Source: Mayamaea pseudoterrestris (taxonomy: Eukaryota > Bacillariophyta > Bacillariophyceae > Sellaphorales > Sellaphoraceae). Taken from it: a stretch of 64,000 bases of DNA. The notes under the pieces were generated by a model. The model saw only the letters and a list, made by a program, of their open reading frames with translations. It was not told the DNA's origin and ran no database searches. Below, in pieces: positions 9,458-18,552 of the stretch. Made by a program: the position numbers and the translations under genes. The stretch is from positions 1,364,001 through 1,428,000 of the forward strand of contig BROI01000002.1 in the NCBI GenBank assembly GCA_027923505.1, read 5' to 3'. Every line of letters begins with the position of its first letter. Positions within the stretch are counted from its first letter, which is position 1.

Positions 9458-10398
9458 TTACTTTGCCGTTGGTGGCACCAAATCAACATCGTCCGCTTCA
9501 TCATAAAAGTAATCTGCCGGCAACGGAATAACATAGCGACTCGGCACGCGCCGGTGCGGAGTCCTTCCTTGGGCATCCTCATCATCCTCAAACTTGACAA
9601 TAATTTCCTTCACAATTGGTCCACTCTTGTCCAACTTCCAAATGGGATTCTTGCTCACCTTGGCACGGTAGAAAGAAGTTGTTTCCGGAAATATGGCCAT
9701 GCAGTCAGTGCTGCGATGAAAGCGTCCTTCCGTTCCGGTTGATAGACGCATCACATGACTCCACGGCAAGCGAATCAACTTGCTGGTATCATCCTCATCC
9801 TGAACGTCATAAGTGTCTGTGTCAGCATAGTAGCGCTGAACAACTGCTAGAATCCAGGACCCATTCTCATCCGTTCGCGTCACCTTGGCCGCCACTTGTT
9901 CACCAGGTCGAGCCGCCCACTTGGTGCGGCGGCGCTTGCGAACCGAGACGGGTGGTCCACGGCCATCAAAGTAGGCAGTCCGAAAGGTATAGTCAGTTGG
10001 AGCGGTAGGGCCCTTTTCAAGACGCTCCAAAAAGCCGCCGATGCATTCCTCCTCATCCACGTCGGCTGCTTCAAAGTGGCGAGCGACGGCGACGGCGAGT
10101 TCGTGGAGGGGAGCGTCGGAACGAACAGGAACTCCTGAATGAGAAAGAGAGTAATTAGATCGAATTTATTTCTGCCTAAACCAAATGCGACAAAGACTAA
10201 TTCATACGTTCAGTTCGTTCGAACATACGCACCATGATGATCAATATACGAAAGCAAGCTCAAGCCACCAAGCTTGCGAAAATCCAGGCAGACGCCGCGA
10301 GGATAGGCGCGCGACTGTTGCTTGTAGGTTCCCCGCCGCTGCGCCTTGGCAGCAGGTGGACCAGCAGTCGCCGAAGGGCTTCCAGCGGTTGGTGCCAT
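9458..10398 (-). CDS. SAP30-type Sin3-binding domain fused to SGF29 tandem-Tudor domain
   Basis: Two exons, 10398-10233 and 10134-9458, with a 98-base phase-1 intron (GTGCGT...CAG). The product is about 280 residues. Across the splice junction, residues about 38-95 read LDFRKLGGLSLLSYIDHHG, then a region ending VARHFEA, then VDEEECIGGFLERL. This is the pattern of the SAP30 Sin3-binding domain (L-x-KL..L..Y...PL.EL...V.RHF...DE...I..F). Residues from about 125 on are an SGF29 C-terminal domain: PGEQVAAKV, WILAVVQRYYADTDTYDVQDE, LPWSHVMRL, CMAIFPETTSFYRAKV. SGF29 reads H3K4 methylation in SAGA, and SAP30 links Sin3 to histone deacetylase, so the fusion joins parts of opposing complexes. The Tudor half is certain; the SAP30 half is strong but unsearched. 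Confidence 0.85.
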
Positions 10399-10644
10399 GG
10401 TGGGAAGCGATTGTTGTGACGCTGTGAGCGGATGATGCTGATTTGCGAGTCCGGGTTATTCGAACCGTTCCATCTAGCTACTCAAGTCATGCCAACTAAA
10501 GCAGGAAGCAGGGACCAGTGTTGCGCACGGGAGGGCAAATATATTCTAGCTGTAGATGTTTAAAGCAATCAAAGCAAGACGCATTTGTGATGCGCAAGAT
10601 AGAGATCTCATACAGTTTATGAAGCGACTAAACAAGTCAAATTT

Positions 10645-12274
10645 CTAGTGTAGAGACAGGCCTCCATTACTTGCCCACAGCAAGAATCCAGTCGCGACTG
10701 CCAACGCTGCATACAAGGGATCGTCGCCTGTCAATCGAACAGTCTGCTTCTTGTAGCCGCCACCCTTGCCTTGCACTAGACGATCCTCGTCGCTGTCAAT
10801 GTTCTTGTCTCCAAGTAACACGGTTTCAAGTATCCCAACTTGCTTGGCCCGAAATTCTCGCCGTCGTTGAACTTCATAATCTGTCCCAACTAGACTGCTC
10901 TGCCCGCTCACGTTGTCACACGTTTCAATCGCATAGACACATTCCTCGACACTGCCATCTCGTTCCATGACCTCGGCAAGCGCATCAAGGCAGCCTAAAT
11001 GCCTCCGCAATTGACTCATGGTGTATCCCAATGCGAAGCGTATCCTGTCTGTGACTTCTCGCTCTGACATTTCCACTTGGGCTGATGCAAACAATTGTCG
11101 CAATTGGCTCAAATCGGCAATCCCTCCTTCGGCCCGGCCAAACGCTAATATTTCCGCACAAACACCAGCAACGGAAATCACGGCGAGTTGATCAAGCGTT
11201 GCTTCGTCCAAACCACGAAATGGCCATGTTGACGATGGATCATATGCAGGCGACAATGCTTGTTTTGTAGCATTGTTGGCGTCTCGCAAGACGGACTGGT
11301 CCATGAACAAGGCGCCGCGTCCTTTGTCGCTGAAAAAGGGAACGTCGCTCGCTTGCGTGTAGATCTTATCGTCGTCATCGCTATTGATTGCCGCTGGCCG
11401 CCGTGGCTTGTCAAACCCCAGTCGCTGCGCCATGTCGGTGCCTCGATCAGTGTCGGCGAGTGGATAGAATTCAACAGCATTCTTAACAGCATTCACGGAA
11501 TACCCCTTGACTGGATAGCCAAGCAAGTGTCCCATGAGAAAGTGTCCAGCCTCGTGCTGAATCATGCGACTCCGATAGGCTGGAAATATGTTGCGTTGCA
11601 TCAAAACCAGCAAGGCTTGCAGTTCGGAAACGTTGGCAATTCCGTATCCGACAAATGCCAATGGTGCAAACGAAAACAGCCATACCACAATGAAGCGAAT
11701 AATTTCAGGCCCCGGCAAGTTTTGGTTCGCGGCAATGGCCGACAGCGAGCTTGCCACGGTGAGGCACAGCAAGGCCAAGGAGGTGCGATCGGCGTCGCGA
11801 TCGCCCGACAACTCAATCAGGTCCATAATGTCATACTTTTTGTTAATCATTCGTACTTGAATTGCCAAGTCGCCATCTGATATTCGTTTGGAGGATGCGC
11901 CTGGGAGTAAAATGGCAAGAGTGAGCATTGAAGAATATTGCGGATCGTCGTCATTTGCCTACTGCCGCACAAAACTCACCCGCCGGAATTGCAATGGATC
12001 CATACAGCGCAGACGAATCATCATTCAGCAATGCCTTGCTCAATAGTCGTTTCGCCTGCGTGGCGCTGGCGCAGTTGCCCAGTCCATGCAGCGACTCCTT
12101 GGTCAAGGCTCGTCTACTTGACAAAGTTGCCGCCGCTTGGTTCGACAAGGCCATGCGCAATGCCATTGAAGCGTCATTTCGACAAGTATCTTTCAATAAA
12201 GCGTTCTGAAAGGCTATTGCTTGTGTAACTAAAAGGAGCGAGACAAGACATCTTCGTAGCGAAGTGGCTGCCAT
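10645..12274 (-). CDS. Plastid-targeted M41/FtsH-like zinc metallopeptidase without AAA domain
   Basis: Exons 12274-11980 and 11900-10645, phase-1 intron of 79 bases, about 516 residues. The N-terminus MAATSLRRCLVSLLLVTQAIAFQ is a signal peptide ending in an AxAF motif, the diatom signal for complex plastids. Two membrane segments follow (SLALLCLTVASSLSAIAA and FIVVWLFSFAPLAFVGYGI). Then comes the zinc site MIQHEAGHFLMGHLLGYPV (HExxH), and later VISVAGVCAEILAFGRAEGG, matching the region that supplies the third ligand in M41 peptidases. There is no Walker motif. Plants have similar AAA-less FtsH relatives linked to chloroplast development. The enzyme probably acts in the thylakoid or inner envelope. 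A final hydrophobic segment is near the C-terminus. Confidence 0.75.
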
Positions 12275-12830
12275 GGTCAGAAGATGATGATCATGATCGA
12301 AATGTCGAAATCAAAAGGCGAGCGAAGTTTGGTGACTCATTTTATGACGTCATGGCTCATTTAGTACCGGTACGAGTATGAATCACGTATGAATCTTTTC
12401 TCAACGAGCTTTCCATGCGAATGTCATCGCCACGTGCCATGATTGAACTACGTGGCGCGATATGTCATGCTGGCCATAGTTATATAGGGGTCGTAGAACA
12501 TGATGGTTTTATAACGGTTGCGTTACAGCCTCGGATGTGCAACAGCCCTCCATAAGTGAGCGCGTTCGTTAGGCGTCACAAACACTTCCCAAATGTCAAG
12601 TTCCGTTGTGACTGCGGCACTTAGAAACACTGCCACGTAATCCGTGATGCGGGCACGCTTGGAGAACATCATGGCACGGTTATTGGACGAATGCGAGTAC
12701 CGCGAAAGACAAGTTGCATCTGCCTTTCGGCCGCCACCCGTTGGCCCGGAAAAGTATCACGACAGCGTCAGTCTCACAAGCGACATTAACGAGCGTGCGA
12801 AAAACAACCTTGCAGAAGAAGCAGCAAACC
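12275..12830. promoter_or_regulatory. Divergent promoter region of metallopeptidase and HSF genes
   Basis: The 556-base spacer contains TGACTCA at 12333-12339 and the perfect palindrome TGACGTCA at 12345-12352. Both are classical bZIP (AP-1/CRE-like) sites; CRE-like elements are known to mediate CO2 and cAMP responses in diatoms. A TACCGGTA palindrome lies at 12365-12372 and a TATATAGG run near 12481. Which gene each serves is inferred from position. Confidence 0.45.
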
Positions 12831-14415
12831 ATGACCGATCCTGTTTCCAACAGCAGCAACAGCAACGGGCAGCCGCAGCAGCAGGAGAACATTGGCATGA
12901 TTGTGGATGCTGCCACAACCTTGTCGTCCATTAATAATGAGGAACAGCAGCACACTTCGATAGTATCAAACGAGCCGCAGCAGCGGGAGAGCGAGAAAAC
13001 GTCTGCTACGTACGACTCATCGGATGGTCCGCTGGTGAGCGATCATTTCGATGGTGAAGAACATGTTGCAACGACTGCAAACGACAAGGAGTCGACGCAA
13101 ACGAAAGATACTGCGGCTGCTGCCGAATCAACGGAAGCATTGAGCGAACCGATTAGCTTGAACGATGATGCGGAGCAGCAAAAGACGCGGTTTCTTCCCG
13201 AGAATAAGAAGCCGGATGCAGCTCCAACGTTTCCTGAAAAGGTGAGCAAACGATGATTGTATTTTATATTCATGCATGCCAAGGCTTGTCTAATGATGTA
13301 AATTTGCCGCTTCTCATTAATGTAATCAGCTCATGAAGATGATGAAGTGGGCCTCGGCGGAAGGCCTTACATCAGTTGAATGGGTCGACGATGGAAAAGC
13401 CTTTGTCATTAACCAACCCGACAGCTTTACGAAGGAAGTGGTTCCTCGTTTCTTCAAGGCTACCAAGTTTTCCTCATTTACGCGCAAGCTCTACCGTTGG
13501 GGCTTTCGCCAAGTGAACCGCGGTATTGGCCCCGACGATCCCATTATCTTTGGTAACGACTCGTTCCAACGCGACCACGAGGAACTCATTTGCAAAATGA
13601 AGTCTGTCACAGCCGCGAGCGCGCGCAAGCAAGACGTCAAGCCCATGCTGCCAGTGTACATGGAGCAGCAGCAACAGCAATTTGCTGGCGTCAAGCATGA
13701 GTTAATGGATATTGGTGGTGGCGGGATGGCAATGGACGATCAAACGGCCAAGCGCATGATGCTCAGCCAACTTTACCAGCAAAAGGCTGGAATGTTGGCG
13801 CAGCAACATTCCAATCCAAGCATGTACGGTTTGATGAATGCGCATGGGCAGCTTTCGCTCACGAATGCCCTGAGGCCGGCGAACATTGGCGGCTATAGCA
13901 ACCAGCAGCAACAACAACAACAACAGCCGCAAGGCTTGATGCATATGCAGCAACCAATGAACCACAATCAGCAACAACAACATATCATGTCCATGCACGC
14001 ATCTACCGCTGACAATGTACATCAGCAACTGTTGCAGCTGCATCACATGCAAATGCTTGGCCAAGATTCCGGAATGCAGCAGCAACTTGGCGACGCCAAT
14101 GACTTGGAGCAGCACTTTCAGCAGCAGCAACAAACGTATCAATTGGCCCTACAGCAAATGCAGCAGCAACAACAACAACCAAACATGTCCATGCAGGCGC
14201 CATACCCGCAGCTTGCCATGTCATCCTTTCAGCCTGCCATGAATGACGGAGGAAACAACAGTAACATGCAACAGCAGCAGCAATGTAACAACATGGGAAA
14301 CAATGGTGGCGGCAACATTCTCTACGACTACATTCCTCAAAATGCATACGGCAACCCGGGGTCAACGGTGGAGATTGTGAACGCTGCCATTTCGGCGCTG
14401 CGGTACGCGAATTGA
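12831..14415 (+). CDS. Heat-shock transcription factor (HSF family)
   Basis: Exons 12831-13241 and 13330-14415, phase-0 intron of 88 bases, 498 residues. The intron splits the DNA-binding domain just after FPEK. Joined, residues about 134-230 give FPEK-LMKMMKW, then SVEWVDDGKAFVI, VPRFFKATKFSSFTRKLYRW and GFRQVNRG. This is the HSF winged helix with its recognition helix (SFxRxLxxWGFR). The N-terminus is acidic and polar. The C-terminal half is Gln- and Met-rich with several poly-Gln runs, a likely activation region. No clear HR-A/B coiled coil is visible, which is common in diatom HSFs. HSF genes are strongly expanded in diatoms, so the target set cannot be guessed. Confidence 0.92.
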
Positions 14416-14846
14416 CGACGGTGGATGTTAATCGGGGTTGCTCGAGCAAACATACATGTAGTTTTGAGGATTTAGTGAATACGTTAAACGATTTTGGTAT
14501 GTAATGCTTGCTTCAGTTTGGCTCTGTCACATAAGCTACCGGTAGCTTGGAGACGAGTTGTTACCCGTAGGCCATGAGGTCAACGTCAAGGCCGCCTTGC
14601 CTCCCGCCCAACCCAGCGTCTTGACTTCTCAGCCGACACGCCGTATGGCAATATCATTATGACGGAGGTCAATATGTAACTTATGCTAGCGACGGAGAAA
14701 GTATAGCGGGCGATTGCGGAAGGTAATCGTGGTGGGCGGCAAGTGCGAAGCGCGGGCGAACAGTGAGTCGAATCGTGGATGGGAAAGGTTTAGAAGACCC
14801 GGAGATTAGTGTCGCAGCACGACTCATAAAGACATCGAAGCCGCGC
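14416..14846. promoter_or_regulatory. Intergenic region upstream of the PNKP/AKR gene
   Basis: About 430 bases with a TACCGGTA palindrome at 14537-14544 flanked by AAGC/GCTT, forming a short perfect inverted repeat (AAGCTACCGGTAGCTT). A GTGAGT near 14763 could be a 5'-UTR donor but no matching exon was found. Confidence 0.3.
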
Positions 14847-17210
14847 ATGCTTTCAAAATCGTCTGCCGCAAATATACGAACGACACATTGCCTGGAACTG
14901 GATTGCATACAAGGAGCTGCTGCAAGCATGGACTGTCCAAGTAAGGGAGAAGGAGACGAGCTTTTATCGGAAACGACGCACTTACCAGCGAAACGCTTTC
15001 GCGACGGTGCGGCTGTTGCCCTCGCAGCAAAATCCGAAACGATCCAAGAAACCACCATAAATAATGAATTTGTGGCGCAGCAGGATGACATAATCTCCCA
15101 TGGGGAGATGTCAAAGAAATCAGACAGCTCTGCAAAGGATGCTGCTGAGTCATTGCAACGAGAGAAAGAGGAAGAAGCGCCCGACTATTCTCCCATTGTT
15201 CCAAAGAAAGTCTCATCTTCACATAAATTGTCTTGGCGCTTAAATAGCGACAAGACTGCTTTCATTGGAACGCACATTTAGGAAGAAGCTCGCACTCGAG
15301 TGGCAGCCTTTGATTTGGAGGAAACTCTCGTCAATTGGTCGTCGTCCATTCGCTTTCCGAGCGAGCTGTCGCACTATGAGCTTTGGAATGTCAACGTCAT
15401 TGACAAGCTGCGCAGCTTGCATGACGAGGGAAATAAGTTACTTATTGTTTCCAACCAAGGCGGCATTAAAAAATCGTTTGATGGAAAGATTGCGAACAAA
15501 ATCAAACACGTGATTGAATGGATGTCGTATGCTGTTGATCGACCCATTCATTTTGTCGCGTCGACGAACGCCAAGTCGGGTCTTCACAAGCCAGCGTCTG
15601 GCTTATGGAAGATTGCGGAGCAGCTCTGCAACAAGGAGGTTTCCTTTGACCTTGAAAATTCAATCTTTATCGGAGACAGCATTGACATTCCAAACGACTC
15701 GAAGAGTGGCGTGGACTCTGGCTTTGCGCGCGCCGTTGGAGTCAAGTTTTTGACACCGGAGGAAATGTTTGGGCCGAGCTCGCTGCGAATGCGAGCACAA
15801 TCGTCACACGTCGAGTATGAGGTTCCGCCAAAGCAGGCGTTGGAAACTTGCGCCGCCTTTCATGGTGGCTACCTTGATGATGATCCTATTTTACTCATTC
15901 TGTGCGGCGTGCAGGGATCTGGCAAGAGTTTCTTTTGCAGCAAGCTCACGACGTGTAACGATTCACAGCAACCACCGTCGCGTGAATGGATACATTTATC
16001 ACAAGATACGATTTGCGACGGCAGACCAGGACGACGTCAGATGGTGGAGGCTGCTGCATTGTCGGCCCTTCGTGAAGGAAAGTCAGTCATTATTGATCGC
16101 ATGCATTTGACTCCCGACCAGCGCAAGTATTTTGTCGACGTTGGTATGGCAGCTGGTGCTTCTATTCATGCTGTTGTATTAAATCCACCCATGGACGTTG
16201 TTGCAGCTCGCATTCGTTCGCGTACCGACCATCCTTCCGGCTTTCAAGGAGAAGGCTTTGTTAAGTGGGGGCTCAAAAACATTGATCAACTTACAATTCC
16301 GACCTACGCGGAAGGGTTTTCGCTTATACAAGTGACTCGAAATGACCATGGCGTTGCGCGCATTGCAGAAAAGTATCGCGCGCTTGATGCAATGGATGAC
16401 TCTATAGCAATCCCCAAATTCTTTGCTCTCGGTGCGGACGTAACATTGCCGTCCATCGCCTTGGGGACTTTTCGAATGGGGAAAAGAACTGCAAGCGATA
16501 TTGTTTCGAAAGCGATCCAGTTGGGAATTAGAGCCGTGGACACGGCACCCACATACGATAATGAGGAACAAGTTGGAACCGGTTTAATGACGAACGACAA
16601 CACCTTTTGCATTGTGAAAGTACCAAAGCGCGCCGATACGGCGGACAAAGTGCGTGTCGAGTTGACAAAGAGCTTGAAGGCTCTGCAGCGCCAGCGTGCA
16701 GATCTTCTCCTGCTGCATTGGCCCTCTGACGTCGATACAATGCAGGCTGTCTGGCAGGAAATGGAAGCTTGTCACGAAGAAGGCTTGACTCGTGCAATTG
16801 GCGTTTGTAACTTTGGCATCCAATCTTTGCTGCAGCTACTTCACTTCTGTAAGACGCCGCCGGTAGTCAACCAGGTGGAGCGCCATGTGCTGTTGCCGCA
16901 GTGGGATTTGGTCGAGTTTTGCAATCGACAAGACATTTTACTCCAGGCGCATACTCCCTTGGGTCAAGGAACTGACACTGTACTTGCGCATCCCATCGTA
17001 ACCCAAGTCGCAGCAACGAGCAAACTCTCTCCAGCTGCTGTTCTTTTAAAATGGAATCTGCAACAAGGCGTTCCAGTGGTACCGAAAGGTAGCACCAATG
17101 CTCATCTGACGGACATTCCCTCCACTCTTGAACCCCCAGCGCTTTCTTATCAAGCGCTGAAAGCATTGAACGCCATTTCCGACTCGAGGCGCTTCATCCC
17201 TATCTTTTGA
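14847..17210 (+). CDS. PNKP-like 3'-phosphatase/kinase fused to aldo-keto reductase (in-frame TAG)
   Basis: One reading frame from ATG 14847 to 17210, broken only by TAG at 15279-15281. The part before the stop is polar and disordered, ending with SWRLNSDKTAFIGTHI. Immediately after it, RVAAFDLEETLVNW begins a polynucleotide-phosphatase HAD domain, with LLIVSNQGGI and SIFIGDSID as later motifs. The usual second Asp of the DxD pair is Glu. Next is a P-loop kinase domain (CGVQGSGKSFF; HLSQDTICDGRPGRR; IIDRMHLTPDQRKYF) as in PNKP. The last 275 residues are an aldo-keto reductase with the full tetrad: D and Y in VDTAPTYDN, K in CIVKVPKR, H in LLLLHWPSD. PNKP repairs DNA or RNA ends; the reductase partner is unexpected. 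No canonical, phase-correct intron removes the stop. Confidence 0.75.
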
Positions 17211-17414
17211 TAATACAATATGCACGTTTTAAAATAAAGCATGGCGAGCGTTGAAATCGACGCCACGCTTCATATGTTTCAAAGGCGATTAGCAAACACT
17301 ACATCAGTTCAACAACAGCATGCTCGATATGGTTCAGCAATATTGTATATAAGAATTTTATAATTGTTACTATCGTTTTCATGTGTCCAATCAATTACTA
17401 CGAGTAAAGTCGCG

Positions 17415-18389
17415 TTAATTGTCCAGCTCAAGGGCAGAGAAGCGGCATGTGCCAGCGTGTACGTGCACATAGGGAATCATTTCGTATTCGTCAGGGACGC
17501 TCCATCCAAGATGGCAGACATCTTCAATCACTGTCGCCACACCATAACCGAGAGCTTTGTTAGCCACTGCAACTAAACTTCCATCAAGGAACCACTCGAG
17601 TTCACACGATTGTTCGTTCTTGCCGCAACGAAGAACAGAACCATTGGCTACCTCGCCTGTGACCGGGTGAGAGCGAAGCTTTCCTTCCCGATCATAGTAG
17701 ACAAGAAATGTATTTGTACTGGACGAATACAAATAAACGCGGCTAGTATGCGCGCAGAAGATATTTTCGTCGATTGTATACACTGGATCTTTCCGAATCC
17801 ACCCAACCATGCACTGGCAGGTAGTAGTTGGTGTGCTGTCTAGCACCACTTCAAATGCTTGTACTCGTCGCGAATGGTAATCTTTTCCGTTATGAGACGG
17901 ACGATCAAGAGAAACACCTGTATTGTCAGTCAGCGGGCAGCCAAATATGTCACGCTCTCGGGAAAGAATAGTCTTGCGGTTCCAATCCAGCGACTTTGTC
18001 GGATATTGATAAATCTCATAGTTGTAGAGAACATTGGTGAGGCCATAGGCATCTACCATTCGACGAAAGGAGTGCTCGTCCTTGGGCGAGTCAAACTTTG
18101 GAGTCATGGGCGGAACTTGACTGTATTCCGGCGGCACCATTGCACTCAAATCGCGAAGAAAATCATGCAGCGGAACGAAAAGATGAGGCCAATGATCGAT
18201 AAAGAAATGGCCGTGCTCGTTTCGAGGCAAAGAGTCGTCCCAGCGTCCGCTGAACATTTCCGCTAGCTTGGATCCTTTCGTGTACGTGAGCGTGCTACGG
18301 AGAGTCTTGATCGTTTTCTCACCGCCAATATCAAGCGTCAAAACGTCGCTCCCAAGCGCTTTCTTGTCAAACGGAATAATTCCTTCCAT
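17415..18389 (-). CDS. BTB/T1-domain (KCTD-like) protein
   Basis: A single exon, 324 residues from ATG 18389. Residues about 17-80 form a T1-type BTB domain: VLTLDIGGEKTIKTLRSTLT, then KLAEMFSGRWDDSLPR, then HFFIDHWPHLFVPLHDFLRD. This matches the KCTD and potassium-channel tetramerisation pattern (LNVGG..F.TTR.TL.. F.IDRDP..F..IL.YLR). KCTD proteins commonly recruit substrates to cullin-3 ubiquitin ligases. The C-terminal 180 residues are unassigned. WIRKDPVYTI, YYDREGKLRSHP and LEWFLDGSLVAVANKAL have the spacing of an SPRY-like beta-sandwich, which I suggest only tentatively. The gene shares a 163-base divergent promoter with the next gene. Confidence 0.75.
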   Translation of the reverse strand: MEGIIPFDKKALGSDVLTLDIGGEKTIKTLRSTLTYTKGSKLAEMFSGRWDDSLPRNEHGHFFIDHWPHLFVPLHDFLRDLSAMVPPEYSQVPPMTPKFDSPKDEHSFRRMVDAYGLTNVLYNYEIYQYPTKSLDWNRKTILSRERDIFGCPLTDNTGVSLDRPSHNGKDYHSRRVQAFEVVLDSTPTTTCQCMVGWIRKDPVYTIDENIFCAHTSRVYLYSSSTNTFLVYYDREGKLRSHPVTGEVANGSVLRCGKNEQSCELEWFLDGSLVAVANKALGYGVATVIEDVCHLGWSVPDEYEMIPYVHVHAGTCRFSALELDN

Positions 18390-18552
18390 CTTGCTCAATT
18401 ACAAGTACAACTGCTTCGTTCTTCTGACGGCAAAGGAGCTTGATCCGGCAACGTGGAGAAATAAATGCGAATGATCGAGGTGCGCGCGCAAAGATTTTCC
18501 GTTGCAATCCATTTTGTCGGACCGGTACTGATCGAGTTTTCATGAGCGCGAA

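Noticed and set aside
10440-10490. A tRNA-like TTCGAA loop (GGTTATTCGAACC) between two minus-strand genes
   Set aside because: The flanking stem does not match a T-arm and no acceptor, D or anticodon arm can be folded around it.
12831-14415. Poly-Gln runs in the HSF as a disease-like repeat expansion
   Set aside because: They are short and mixed CAG/CAA, unlike the pure tract at 52.1 kb, and typical of activation domains.
14941-15281. Possible 341-base intron (GTAAGG donor, TTTAG acceptor) removing the stop in the PNKP/AKR gene
   Set aside because: The donor falls in codon phase 1 while the acceptor side needs phase 0, so the join would shift the frame.
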